A stretch of DNA of 64,000 nucleotides from Deltaproteobacteria bacterium RIFCSPHIGHO2_02_FULL_44_16. Its GTDB lineage: Bacteria; UBA10199; 2-02-FULL-44-16. Every line of letters begins with the position of its first letter. Positions within the stretch are counted from its first letter, which is position 1. Below are positions 42,640 to 51,501 of the stretch, one piece after another. The notes under the pieces are model-generated. The model searched no databases. It had not been told where the DNA came from and was given only the letters and a program-made list of their open reading frames with translations. The stretch covers positions 62,001 through 126,000 of the forward strand of contig MGRM01000028.1 of the NCBI GenBank assembly GCA_001798185.1, in the 5' to 3' direction. A program made the translations under genes and the position numbers.

Positions 42640-44193
42640 ATGACATATCAAGTCTTAGCACGAAAATATCGGCCTCAGACGTTTTCAGAAGTGATTGGTC
42701 AGGAACATATTACCTCGACACTTCAAAATGCCTTAACTTCCAAGCGCATTCATCATGCCTATCTTTTCACAGGCGCGCGTGGAATTGGAAAAACAACGGT
42801 AGCTCGTCTGTTAGCAAAAGCTCTCAATTGTGAAGTCTCTTCTGCGATTGAACCCTGCAATCAATGCCGTTCCTGCCAAGATATCACCTCTGGTTCTTCT
42901 CTTGATGTTCAGGAAATTGATGGAGCTTCGAATACGGGTGTGGATGATGTACGCGAAATTCGCGATCGTGTTCAGTATCTCCCCTCTTCAGGAAAATATA
43001 AAATTTATATTATTGATGAAGTGCACATGCTTTCGACCAATGCTTTTAATGCGCTTCTGAAAACATTAGAAGAACCACCGGCCCATGTCGTATTTGTTTT
43101 TGCAACGACTGAAGTTCATAAAATTCCGGCAACGATTCTTTCCCGTTGTCAGCGTTATGATTTTCGCCGCATTTCTGTCAGTAAAATTGTTCAAGCTCTG
43201 CAGATGATCGCTTCTCGTGAAAAGATAAACGTCCAAGAAGATGCTCTTCAACTTCTGGCTCGCGAAGCTTCAGGAAGTATGCGCGATGCGGAATCTCTGT
43301 TTGACCAGGCCATTGCTTTTTCAGAGGGCGATATTTCAACGTCCCGTATTCAATCAATGTTGGGATTTCTCGATCGTAAGCGACTTTTTGAAATGATTGA
43401 AGCGGTCATTGATCGAGAGCCTCAGCGAGGTCTTCTTTTTCTCGAAGAGATGTTTAACGAAGGACTCGATCTTTCACGACTGACGTTTGATTTTCTGGAA
43501 ATGTTTCGACATCTCCTTGTTCTCAAAAGTTGCGGAGGAGAAGTAACGCTTTTAGATTTACCTTCTGAAGAAATTGAACGTCTCCGTTTTCTTGCTTCAA
43601 AAAGAGATGTTGATGAACTTCAGCAACTTTTTACGTATGTCTATCGCGCCAGTGATGATATCGCGCGTTCTTCTTTTCCAAAACTTCTTTTAGAAATTCT
43701 CCTTCTTCGTCTCTGTCGTGTTGAGCCGGTGCGACCGATTGGAGAATTAATGGAAAAAATAGAACAGTTTATGGAAAGTCGCGAACCAGCACCTTCACCA
43801 AAAAAAATTGAAGAGGCTGCCCGCAATTGGCCAGAATTTCAACGTTGGCTTGTGGCGAATGAACCTCGGATGGCTTCATTGCTGCAACATGCGGTCGATG
43901 TGGTGAGAGAAGGAGAGAATGTAAAACTTTCATTTGAGAACTCACTCTATGCTGATATGCTTTTGGAAGAAGAGAGAAAAAAACATTTAGCACAATTATT
44001 GGAACGTTTTTTCCATCAAAAATTTTCCTTGGTGATTGATTGTCGAAAAGGAGAACAGGGAAAAAAGGGGAAAGAAGAAAAAATACGTTCTCAGGCTGTG
44101 ACCAAGGAAGCTCTTGAGAGCAATGCTGTTCGCGAAGCGGCAAATATTTTAGGGGGAAGGGTGCATGATGTCAAAATCCTTTCCAAAGAATAA
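42640..44193 (+). CDS. dnaX: DNA polymerase III subunit gamma/tau
   Basis: A 517-residue clamp-loader ATPase. It has YRPQTFSEVIGQEHI at the start, the Walker A TGARGIGKTTVAR, the four-Cys zinc site (CEVSSAIEPCNQCRSC), Walker B YIIDEVHML, and sensor motif SRCQRYDFRRIS. It drives loading of the beta clamp. Its C-terminal tau part is short. Its neighbours ybaB and recR form the classic dnaX-ybaB-recR unit. AGAGGAG precedes the ATG. Confidence 0.95.
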   Translation: MTYQVLARKYRPQTFSEVIGQEHITSTLQNALTSKRIHHAYLFTGARGIGKTTVARLLAKALNCEVSSAIEPCNQCRSCQDITSGSSLDVQEIDGASNTGVDDVREIRDRVQYLPSSGKYKIYIIDEVHMLSTNAFNALLKTLEEPPAHVVFVFATTEVHKIPATILSRCQRYDFRRISVSKIVQALQMIASREKINVQEDALQLLAREASGSMRDAESLFDQAIAFSEGDISTSRIQSMLGFLDRKRLFEMIEAVIDREPQRGLLFLEEMFNEGLDLSRLTFDFLEMFRHLLVLKSCGGEVTLLDLPSEEIERLRFLASKRDVDELQQLFTYVYRASDDIARSSFPKLLLEILLLRLCRVEPVRPIGELMEKIEQFMESREPAPSPKKIEEAARNWPEFQRWLVANEPRMASLLQHAVDVVREGENVKLSFENSLYADMLLEEERKKHLAQLLERFFHQKFSLVIDCRKGEQGKKGKEEKIRSQAVTKEALESNAVREAANILGGRVHDVKILSKE

Positions 44194-44194
44194 A

Positions 44195-44219
44195 TGTCAT
44201 CCTGAGCTTGTCGAAGGAT
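44195..44219. repeat. Partial REP-like half (TGTCATCCTGAGCTTGTCG type)
   Basis: TGTCATCCTGAGCTTGTCGAAGGA directly after the dnaX stop. It resembles half of the inner stem of element I (CGACAGGCTCAG) and has no second arm here. Confidence 0.5.
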
Positions 44220-44239
44220 AAACGAAACAGGAGAGTTCT

Positions 44240-44572
44240 ATGGGATTGTTTGAAATGAAAGATTTAGTGCAGCAAGCGCGATCAATGCAAAAAGAGATGA
44301 AGAAAAAGCAAAAGGAACTTGCCAAGATGAAATTTGAAGGTTCAGCCGGTGGGGGAATGGTGACGATTATCATGACCGGAGAACATGAAGTTCTCTCCGT
44401 CAAGATTGATCCGAGCATTGTCTCTTCTCAGAATACAGGAATGCTTGAAGACCTTATTCGCTCTGCGATCAGCGATGCGTTTCGAAAAGCGCAGAAAGAG
44501 ACAGAGCAACTCTTCTCAGGCATGATGGGAGGAATGGGTGGGCTTGGAAAACTTGGGGGATTATTTGGATAA
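44240..44572 (+). CDS. ybaB: YbaB/EbfC family nucleoid-associated protein
   Basis: A 110-residue DNA-binding protein with KDLVQQARSMQKEMKKKQKELAKMKFEGSAGGGMVTIIMTGEHEVLSVKIDPSIV, typical of the family, and a Gly-Met-rich tail. It binds DNA as a dimer. Placed between dnaX and recR, overlapping recR by 1 bp. Confidence 0.95.
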   Translation: MGLFEMKDLVQQARSMQKEMKKKQKELAKMKFEGSAGGGMVTIIMTGEHEVLSVKIDPSIVSSQNTGMLEDLIRSAISDAFRKAQKETEQLFSGMMGGMGGLGKLGGLFG

Positions 44573-45162
44573 TGGTGAACTCCATTCAAAAATTGATTCA
44601 TGAATTTTCGAAACTCCCTGGCATTGGTGAGAAGACCGCGCTCCGTTTTGCTTTTCATCTTCTGCGCCAACAACCGCAATATGCGGAAGATCTCGCGCGC
44701 GCTATTTTAGAGGTAAAAGAGCGCGTGCGTCTCTGTTCCATTTGTTGCGCGTTAACCGATGTTGATCCCTGTCCCATTTGTCATGATCCAAAACGTGATG
44801 AAATGCTTCTGTGTGTTGTGGAAGATCCTTCTGACATGTTGGCGATTGAAAAAACGCGCGTGTTTCGTGGACGATATCATGTGCTGCACGGCGCGCTCTC
44901 TCCGCTTGAAGGGATTGGTCCTGATGATTTGCGTATTCGCGAACTCTTAGCTCGGCTTGAGAGGAGAACCATGTCAGAGGTGGTGATCGCGACCAATATT
45001 AATCTTGAAGGAGAAGCCACAGCTCTTTATTTAACTCGCCTCTTACGCCCTACGGGCATTAAGCTTACCCGTCTTGCCAGCGGTGTTCCTGTTGGCGGCG
45101 ATCTCGAATATATTGATGCCACCACCCTCACCAGAGCCTTCGAAGAACGCAACGAAGTATAG
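44572..45162 (+). CDS. recR: Recombination mediator protein RecR
   Basis: A 196-residue protein of the RecFOR pathway. It has the HhH segment (LPGIGEKTALRFAFHLL), a zinc finger CSICCALTDVDPCPIC, and the TOPRIM motif CVVEDPSDMLAIEKT with the later ATNINLEGEATALYL. It aids RecA loading at gaps. Complete. Confidence 0.96.
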   Translation: MVNSIQKLIHEFSKLPGIGEKTALRFAFHLLRQQPQYAEDLARAILEVKERVRLCSICCALTDVDPCPICHDPKRDEMLLCVVEDPSDMLAIEKTRVFRGRYHVLHGALSPLEGIGPDDLRIRELLARLERRTMSEVVIATNINLEGEATALYLTRLLRPTGIKLTRLASGVPVGGDLEYIDATTLTRAFEERNEV

Positions 45163-45214
45163 CAACTTTTTTTGAAACAGACCGATATCTTTATCACTTG
45201 AAGAGGGGCTTCTT

Positions 45215-46249
45215 ATGTTTGCAAGTGGTGAAGAAAAACAATCTGTAAAGTATAAGATTTCATTGAGTAACGGGGAGAGGGTGGCGTTTCAGCTTCTGGT
45301 TGCCAGTCAAGGTGAAAAGGTTGCTGCCTATAAGGCTCTTGCCATCCCGGGGTATACTTTTGGCGTCTCGGCATATACTGACAGTCTTTCCTATCCTTTG
45401 GGTCTTCAAAAACGTTTCGCGACGGTTTCGATCCTTGGCGAAGGGGTGCGAATTCCAAAAAAAATTTCATTAACTCTTCGAAATATTACTCTTCTCCATC
45501 TTCCTCTTGCGCGAGCGATGTATGCAACAAGTTTAGATTTTAATCTTGGTGGAAATTCTATGGGAGCTCCTCTTGCCCTTACGATGGCGCTCTTTCTTGA
45601 ACGAGAACACCCAGGAGCAACAATTGATGTTGCCTTTGATGATCCGATGTCACCAGAAGTGTTGAATGATAAGAAAAACTGGATGTTTGGACTCCTCGCA
45701 GCAGAAGCTCAAATACTATCTGCGTGTGGGGAGGGCCTTTGCGAACTTCCCCTGTGGCTCAGCTTAAACCTTTCTGTCACGATTCCACCTCTCCGTGATC
45801 AACTTCTTTCGCGGTTTTATGGATACGAAAATTTTTTTACAGGGGAAACGGTTGATGCCCCCAAAGATTTAAGTGAAGCCTATGCTGATATTTATCGCGC
45901 TCGCGTTGTATCACGCAATGATTATACTGCTGCGGAAACAATCTATCATATAGCGCGTGTTTTTGATCAGTGGGACGAGCTTTGGATTCGAGAGTTTCCA
46001 GCCCAGGTAAGAACAAATGAGCAAGGAGAAATTGTGGCTATTTGTCTTCGTGGAGCTGCTCTTTTGACACACATGGTTGGGGATCATGCTTTTTATGATG
46101 AAGCTCCTGTAGAGTGGTATCGAATTCGCCTTGCGAATGCCAACTGCGGGGAGGTAACGCGTATTGATGTCAATGGACCACATGTGGAAACAAGTCCTCG
46201 TATGCGTGCGCTGATGGAGCGGCTCTGGCCGAATGATATGAATCCTTGA
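45215..46249 (+). CDS. Hypothetical protein with possible hydrolase elbow
   Basis: A 344-residue soluble protein. A GNSMGAPLALTMALFLERE stretch near residues 113-131 looks like an alpha/beta-hydrolase nucleophile elbow (G-x-S-x-G like), but the rest does not match a family I know and a full catalytic triad is not traced. There is a GAGGGG tract ten bases before the ATG. The next gene overlaps only in an upstream open part. No signal peptide. Confidence 0.55.
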   Translation: MFASGEEKQSVKYKISLSNGERVAFQLLVASQGEKVAAYKALAIPGYTFGVSAYTDSLSYPLGLQKRFATVSILGEGVRIPKKISLTLRNITLLHLPLARAMYATSLDFNLGGNSMGAPLALTMALFLEREHPGATIDVAFDDPMSPEVLNDKKNWMFGLLAAEAQILSACGEGLCELPLWLSLNLSVTIPPLRDQLLSRFYGYENFFTGETVDAPKDLSEAYADIYRARVVSRNDYTAAETIYHIARVFDQWDELWIREFPAQVRTNEQGEIVAICLRGAALLTHMVGDHAFYDEAPVEWYRIRLANANCGEVTRIDVNGPHVETSPRMRALMERLWPNDMNP

Positions 46250-46284
46250 GTTCTCAGGTGGCTTATGGAATAAATTTCCTCCCT

Positions 46285-46941
46285 ATGCCGAAGCGCCAGA
46301 AAAAGAAAACAACACAAAAGACCACACCAGCTCCCGCGAAGAAAAAAACAACGAAGAAAAAATCTTCTCTTCAACCACATCTGAAACGAGTTTCTTGGAA
46401 TTCTTTTAATGTACGGCAAGCTGCTGCCTATCTTTCTGAAACTCTCCGCCAAAAGGGTCATGATCCAGTCCTTGTCGGCGCTGCGTGTGCGGCGATTTAT
46501 GCTCCTGCCATTCAACCCAAGACGCTCGATTTCGTTATTACGGAATATCATATTGAAGAGATGGAAAAGCTTATGCGAGGTTTTGGGTTTCAACCTCGCG
46601 AACTCCGTTCTTTTTGGAATCCAAAAGTTTCATTTGAAATTCATTTTTCTCCTCCGCCTCTTTCAGCGGGAGATGAGACGATTGAAGAAACTGTGGTGGT
46701 TCGAAGTCAAAAGGGAGTCGTGAAACTTTTAAATGTCACTGATTGTGTGCGACAGAGACTTGGAATCTGGTATCGCTGGGGTGATGAAGAGGGGCTCGAA
46801 CAAGCCGTTAAAATTTGTCTTCAACATGATGTCGATATGCAACACATTAAACGATGGTCTGAATGGGAATGGGCGGTCGATAAGTTTCAAGAATTTTTTT
46901 CGCGCGTGACGACGGAAAAACAGAAGAAGGAAAAAAGATGA
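46285..46941 (+). CDS. Degenerate nucleotidyltransferase-like protein
   Basis: A 218-residue protein with a Lys-rich N-terminal tail (about residues 1-30). A segment DPVLVGAACAAIYAPAIQPKTLDFVI then resembles the nucleotidyltransferase signature, but the second Gly is Ala and the D-x-D is D-F-V. It is probably catalytically dead if related. Overlaps the M20 peptidase start as ATGA. Function unknown. Confidence 0.5.
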   Translation: MPKRQKKKTTQKTTPAPAKKKTTKKKSSLQPHLKRVSWNSFNVRQAAAYLSETLRQKGHDPVLVGAACAAIYAPAIQPKTLDFVITEYHIEEMEKLMRGFGFQPRELRSFWNPKVSFEIHFSPPPLSAGDETIEETVVVRSQKGVVKLLNVTDCVRQRLGIWYRWGDEEGLEQAVKICLQHDVDMQHIKRWSEWEWAVDKFQEFFSRVTTEKQKKEKR

Positions 46942-48314
46942 ACGACATCATGCAATATCTGGAAAGCAATAAGCAACGTTATCTTCAAACACTTATTGAT
47001 TTTATAAAAATTCCGAGTGTTTCGGCCGATCCCAAGCGGAAGCCGGAAGTTTATCGGGCAGCGAACTTTTGTGCTGATCATTTAAAACGAATCGGATTCG
47101 AACATGTTCGTGTCTACGACACGGCAGGTCAACCCTGTGTGTATGGGGATTGGTTGCATGCCGGTCCTGAAAAACCGACGATTCTTTGTTATGGCCATAC
47201 AGATGTGCAACCCGAAGATCCGCTTGAGAAGTGGGATCATCCCCCATTTGACGCTGTGGTCAAAGAGGGGAGGATCTATGCTCGAGGCGCCAATGATAAT
47301 AAGGGACAATATTTAACGCAATTTTTTGCTCTTGAAGCCATGCTTGCGAAAAGAAAAATACTTCCGGTGAATGTGAAAGTTTTTTTGGAAGGAGAAGAAG
47401 AGGTCGGAGGAGAAGCGACAGAAGCCTTTGTGAGAAAAAATCCAGAGCTTCTTTCCTGCGATGCGGTTGCTCTGTCTGATACCGCATGGCATGCGGAAGA
47501 CCTTCCTTCAATTTGTTACTCTCTTCGCGGCATTTGCTATTTAGAAGTAAAAGTAAAAGGTCCGAATCGAGATCTTCATTCTGGAGTGTATGGGGGAAAG
47601 ATTCAAAATCCTCTCAATGCTCTTGCGAATATCATTGCCAAACTTCAAGACGACCATGGAGTGATTCAAATTCCAGGTTTTTATGATGATGTGGCTCCTT
47701 TGAGTGATGAAGAACGAAAAGCTTTCAAAGCCATTGGCGATGATGATGCGGCGTTAAAAAAGGATTTGGGAATTACAGCGCTTTGGGGAGAGCAAGGTTA
47801 TACCTCTGCAGAGCGCAATTGGGGACGGCCTTCGCTCGATATTCATGGAATCTGGGGAGGCTATGCGGGACCTGGTGCAAAAACGGTGATTGCCAGTGAA
47901 GGGGGATTTAAAGTGAGTTCCCGTCTTGTGGCGAATCAAGATCCTCATAAAATTTTTCGTCTTTACGAAGAATATCTGCAAAAAATAACGCCACCTGGAG
48001 TGGAAATTGAAGTAAAACTTATTCATGGTGGTTCACCGATGATGGTCCCCTTTGACAGCCCTTACCTTCACGCAGGGATCCTTGCATTTGAGAAAGGATT
48101 CGGAAAAAAACCGATTTTAGTTCGCGAAGGGGCTTCGATTCCGATTACCGCGGTTTTCGCCTCTGTTTTAAAAGCTCCGTCGATTCTTATGGGATATGGT
48201 CTGCATAGTGATCGGATTCATTCGCCCAATGAATCGTTTCGTCTCGATCATTTTTATAAAGGAATGCTGACCAACGTTTATCTGTATGACGAACTTGCAA
48301 AGATTAAAAAATGA
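46938..48314 (+). CDS. M20 family dipeptidase
   Basis: A 458-residue zinc dipeptidase of the CNDP/DapE-like M20 group. It has YGHTDVQPEDPLEKWDHPPFDA with zinc His and Asp, GANDNKGQYLTQFFALEA, the catalytic EGEEEVGGEATEAF, and ALSDTAWHAEDLPSICYSLRG. The dimer-type lid domain follows. All metal ligands look present. Cytoplasmic. Confidence 0.93.
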   Translation: MNDIMQYLESNKQRYLQTLIDFIKIPSVSADPKRKPEVYRAANFCADHLKRIGFEHVRVYDTAGQPCVYGDWLHAGPEKPTILCYGHTDVQPEDPLEKWDHPPFDAVVKEGRIYARGANDNKGQYLTQFFALEAMLAKRKILPVNVKVFLEGEEEVGGEATEAFVRKNPELLSCDAVALSDTAWHAEDLPSICYSLRGICYLEVKVKGPNRDLHSGVYGGKIQNPLNALANIIAKLQDDHGVIQIPGFYDDVAPLSDEERKAFKAIGDDDAALKKDLGITALWGEQGYTSAERNWGRPSLDIHGIWGGYAGPGAKTVIASEGGFKVSSRLVANQDPHKIFRLYEEYLQKITPPGVEIEVKLIHGGSPMMVPFDSPYLHAGILAFEKGFGKKPILVREGASIPITAVFASVLKAPSILMGYGLHSDRIHSPNESFRLDHFYKGMLTNVYLYDELAKIKK

Positions 48315-48342
48315 TAAGAAGTGATCTCAGTAATCAAAAATT

Positions 48343-48496
48343 AACTACCAAACTGGTGAAGATTTTTTCGCAGGGGGCCTTTGACTGAGGCGCGTCGATG
48401 CAAATCTAAAAGATCGCGCCGATGGAAACAGAAGACGCGAGGAGCGTAACCGCAGCGTCTGTCCCCCGAGAGAAAATGTGAACCAGTTTGGTAGTT
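48343..48496. repeat. Palindromic element G (between M20 dipeptidase and mglA-like gene)
   Basis: Perfect 15-bp arms AACTACCAAACTGGT (48343-48357) and its complement (48482-48496). The arm match weakens further in, with TTTTTTCGC/CTCTC and GGGGG/CCCCC pairs. Inner stems include GGCGCG/CGCGCC around 48390-48425. Core unlike the A-E family. Confidence 0.82.
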
Positions 48497-48546
48497 TTTG
48501 AGATGGCTTCTTGACTTTCGATGAGTTCATACCATAGGATTTTCCA

Positions 48547-49137
48547 ATGTCTTTCATCAATGACAAAACAAAAGAGATTAACTGCAAGGTTGTTTATTAT
48601 GGTCCGCCTCAGTGTGGCAAATCGACGACCCTCAAAAAAATCTATGAACAGGTGACAACGCAAAAAAAAGGTGAGCTGATTTCACTCAATCAAGAGAACG
48701 ATCGCACCCTCTATTTCGATTTTGTCCCTTTACATCTGGGAAAGCTGAATGGTTATACCATTCGTCTTCATCTCTACACTGTTCCCGGTGAAATTGGCTA
48801 TCAAGCAGCGCGCTCGCTGACATCGAAAGGCGTTGATGGCGCTGTTTTTATCGCTGATTCATCGCTTGAAAAAACAGAAGCCAATCTCGAAAGTCTTCGG
48901 AGTTTAAAGGAAGTGTTGAGCCAAGCTGGTGATGACCCTGAAAAAATTCCTTTTGTCTTTCAATACAACAAACGAGATCTTCCACGAGCAGTCCCTGTTG
49001 CAGAACTTTCACGTCTTCTCAATAAACAAAAAGCGCCGGAGTTTGAAACGATTGCAACACAAAACAAAGGTGTGTTTGAAGCGCTCACGTCTATTGGATC
49101 TCAAGTCCTTCTCGATTTGAAACAAGAATCAACGTGA
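48547..49137 (+). CDS. mglA: MglA-like small GTPase
   Basis: A 196-residue Ras-like GTPase of the MglA group, which in myxobacteria sets cell polarity and motility. P-loop is GPPQCGKST (19-27), the G3 region reads LYTVPGEIGYQAARS, and NKRD is the base-recognition motif. Other MglA features are NQENDRTLYFDFVPL and GVDGAVFIADSS. The catalytic Gln that usually follows PG is replaced by Glu at position 82. No mglB (its GAP) lies next to it. There is no convincing Shine-Dalgarno. Confidence 0.88.
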   Translation: MSFINDKTKEINCKVVYYGPPQCGKSTTLKKIYEQVTTQKKGELISLNQENDRTLYFDFVPLHLGKLNGYTIRLHLYTVPGEIGYQAARSLTSKGVDGAVFIADSSLEKTEANLESLRSLKEVLSQAGDDPEKIPFVFQYNKRDLPRAVPVAELSRLLNKQKAPEFETIATQNKGVFEALTSIGSQVLLDLKQEST

Positions 49138-49138
49138 T

Positions 49139-49184
49139 GTAGGGGCGTGCGGCGCATGCCCTGGCGACTTCCAGTCGTCCCTAC
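49139..49184. repeat. 46-bp palindromic element, second copy, between convergent genes
   Basis: Begins GTAGGGGCGTGCGGCGC and ends CAGTCGTCCCTAC; same length and layout as the copy in the DUF255 gene. It fills the gap between the mglA-like and transaldolase stops and supplies the TAG of transaldolase (49183-49181). Confidence 0.85.
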
Positions 49185-49828
49185 CTTGGAACTTTTTCCC
49201 AATCCTTTAAGAAACGTTCGATACCACTCTCGGTAAGAGGATGCTGCATAAGTTGTTGCACCACGTTGAAAGGAATGGTGCAGACATCAGCTCCCAAAAG
49301 TGCAGCTTTCTGGATATGAATCGGATTTCGGATGCTTGCCACTAAGATATTTGTTTCAAAATCGTAGTTGTTATAAATTTGAACGATATCAGCGATAAGG
49401 CTCATTCCATCTTCGCTGATGTCATCCAGGCGACCGACAAAGGGACTCACATACGTCGCACCTGCTTTTGCCACGAGCATGGCTTGATTTGAAGAGAAGC
49501 AGAGTGTGCAATTTGTTTTCAGCCCTAACTCTGTCAAAGCTTTACATGCTTTGAGCCCCTCGACCGTCGAAGGAATTTTGACCACAACGTTTTCTCCAAA
49601 TTCAGCAAGCTTACGTCCCTCTTCGACCATCCCTTTAGCATCGAGACTTGTGGTTTCAAGGCTCACCGGGCGATCTGGAATTTCACGCAAAATTTCTTTC
49701 ATCACGGTGAGAAAATTTTTCCCTGTTTTGGAAACTAAAGTGGGATTGGTCGTAACACCGTCAAGAACCCCCATGGCATTTGCTTCTTTGATTTCGTTGA
49801 TATTCGCTGTATCGATAAAAAGTTTCAT
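49181..49828 (-). CDS. tal: Transaldolase (short, MipB/TalC type)
   Basis: A 215-residue class I aldolase of the pentose phosphate pathway. [20 protein letters not shown] and [14 protein letters not shown] open it. The Schiff-base Lys is in [14 protein letters not shown], and [20 protein letters not shown] follows. The ATG at 49828 has GGAGG upstream. It complements the transketolase at 27500. Its stop codon lies inside the 46-bp palindrome. Confidence 0.95.
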   Translation of the reverse strand: MKLFIDTANINEIKEANAMGVLDGVTTNPTLVSKTGKNFLTVMKEILREIPDRPVSLETTSLDAKGMVEEGRKLAEFGENVVVKIPSTVEGLKACKALTELGLKTNCTLCFSSNQAMLVAKAGATYVSPFVGRLDDISEDGMSLIADIVQIYNNYDFETNILVASIRNPIHIQKAALLGADVCTIPFNVVQQLMQHPLTESGIERFLKDWEKVPR

Positions 49829-50040
49829 TGTTCCTCCGAAGCGCACGAAGCACCGCAATAAAGTTTATTTTGTTTTTCGTGTGCGCTTGATTTCAAAATA
49901 TAGGTTCCACACCGAGTACAGGCAATCATTTCACCAGGAAGATTCTTTTTTCGATCAGCAGTCGTTTTCCCTGCGCTCGCTTTGATCCAGAGTCGGTAGA
50001 AAAAATAGAGCAAACATCCCAGTAAGATCCAACGAATCAT
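49825..50040 (-). CDS. Small membrane-anchored zinc-ribbon protein (PP0621-like)
   Basis: A 71-residue protein with one N-terminal helix ([18 protein letters not shown]) and a Cys pattern [10 protein letters not shown]...[12 protein letters not shown] that could bind zinc. This layout matches the PP0621 family, function unknown. It overlaps folK and transaldolase by 4 bp each. Confidence 0.78.
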   Translation of the reverse strand: MIRWILLGCLLYFFYRLWIKASAGKTTADRKKNLPGEMIACTRCGTYILKSSAHEKQNKLYCGASCASEEQ

Positions 50041-50546
50041 GACTCATCCCACGGTTGTAATTCATCGGTTGCAGAAGCTTTTTTCAAGAAGAGAAGAAGT
50101 TTGCGAACCGCTTGCTTTTGCAACGGATGAATAATGTCAGGGGCTATATCACAGAGAGGTTGCAAGACAAATATTCTTTTTATCATCTCCGGATGCGGAA
50201 CCATCAATTCTTTTTCTTTGAGGATCTGCTCTCCATAGAAGAGAAGGTCCAAGTCGAGTGTTCGTGGACGCCATCTTTCGTTTTCTTTTTTTCGACCTAA
50301 TTTTTTTTCGATCTCTTGAAGATAATGTAAAAGTGAGTGTGCAGAAAGAGTTGTGGTGAGTTCAATCACTCCATTGCAATAATCTGGTTGTGGCTGTTGA
50401 TCCAGTGTGAAAGCCTTTGATCGATACCAAGGAGAAACGGACAAGACCTTGATGTCCGGGTGTAAAGAGAAAGCAGCGAGAGCTGCTTCACAATTTTTTT
50501 TTCGATTGCCGAGATTAGAACCGATGGCAACGTAAGCCTTTTCCAT
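50037..50546 (-). CDS. folK: 2-amino-4-hydroxy-6-hydroxymethyldihydropteridine pyrophosphokinase
   Basis: A 169-residue HPPK of folate synthesis: AYVAIGSNLGNRKKNCEAAL, FTLDQQPQPDYCNGVIELTT, the ENERWRPRTLDLDLLFYGE segment with catalytic Arg and Asp pair, and VPHPEMIKRIFVLQPLCDIAPD. Complete. It overlaps the dapF-like stop by one base. Confidence 0.94.
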   Translation of the reverse strand: MEKAYVAIGSNLGNRKKNCEAALAAFSLHPDIKVLSVSPWYRSKAFTLDQQPQPDYCNGVIELTTTLSAHSLLHYLQEIEKKLGRKKENERWRPRTLDLDLLFYGEQILKEKELMVPHPEMIKRIFVLQPLCDIAPDIIHPLQKQAVRKLLLFLKKASATDELQPWDES

Positions 50547-51388
50547 TAGGGGAGCAAAAATTCACCTGTAAAGATTTTTTCAGCAGGACCACGCAGAATA
50601 ATGTGATTGTCTTTCGCATTCCAGTCCACTTCAATTTTTCCTCCAGGCATATGAACGGTCACGCTTCGATCTGCAAATCCATTTAAGACACTTGCGACAA
50701 GCGCTGCAGAAGCTGCTGAGCTGCATCCCGCAGTTTCTCCAACACCACGTTCCCATACCCGTGTGTGGATTTCTTTTTTTCCGATGACATTGACGAAACT
50801 GATATTGACGCGTTGGGGAAAGACAGAATGGTTTTCAAAGAGAGGTCCGAAGCGAGTTACCGGAAACGTATCAATCGCTTCTTGAAAGACGACACAATGA
50901 GGTGTTCCCAGAGAAAGACACGTGATGCGAAAATCTTTCGTGTCAATTTTCAAAGGACGATTCACAATTCTTCCTGAAAGATTGACAGGGATTTCTTTTC
51001 CTTTCATCCGAGGTTCATCCATATCGACTTCAATCAGTTTGCTTGAAATTTTCACCTGACGAGGTCCAGCTCCAGTTTCAAGAAGAAGTTCTTTTTTGGG
51101 AGTCAGTTTTTCTTCTCGAACATAACGAGCAATGCAACGAAGAGCGTTGCCGCACACTTGAGCTTCGCTCCCATCAGCATTATAAACTTTGACTCCAAAA
51201 TCACAATTTTTCGATTTGAGCAGAAGAAGGAGTTGATTGCCTCCAATCCCCGTATTTCGATGACAGAGCTTGCGCGCCAAATGTTGGGGATTTTGAGGTA
51301 TTTTTTTCAGGCAATTCAGGACGATAGCGTCACTGCCGGTGGCATGCATTTTCGTAAATGGAAGAAGTTTTGAAGATCCCGATGTCAT
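50546..51388 (-). CDS. dapF: Diaminopimelate epimerase-like protein (divergent DapF)
   Basis: A 280-residue protein of the DapF fold. The first catalytic Cys lies in NADGSEAQVCGNALRCIARYV and the second in ERGVGETAGCSSAASAALVAS, so both active Cys are kept. Three usually constant sites differ: GNDF is GSDA, GIGADG is GIGGNQ, and ACGTGA is GCSSAA. It may still be DapF of the lysine/peptidoglycan pathway, or a related epimerase. The ATG at 51388 is chosen by homology with GAGG eight bases upstream; an upstream extension to 51481 is rejected. Confidence 0.78.
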   Translation of the reverse strand: MTSGSSKLLPFTKMHATGSDAIVLNCLKKIPQNPQHLARKLCHRNTGIGGNQLLLLLKSKNCDFGVKVYNADGSEAQVCGNALRCIARYVREEKLTPKKELLLETGAGPRQVKISSKLIEVDMDEPRMKGKEIPVNLSGRIVNRPLKIDTKDFRITCLSLGTPHCVVFQEAIDTFPVTRFGPLFENHSVFPQRVNISFVNVIGKKEIHTRVWERGVGETAGCSSAASAALVASVLNGFADRSVTVHMPGGKIEVDWNAKDNHIILRGPAEKIFTGEFLLP

Positions 51389-51501
51389 ATGCTTATCCTC
51401 TATGTGGCTCAAAATGTTTGTAACCAATTGATTTTTAAAAAGATTATTCAAGACGCTACCAGTCACCCCCCTCTTTGTCAAGCGCTACTCCTTGAAACTC
51501 C

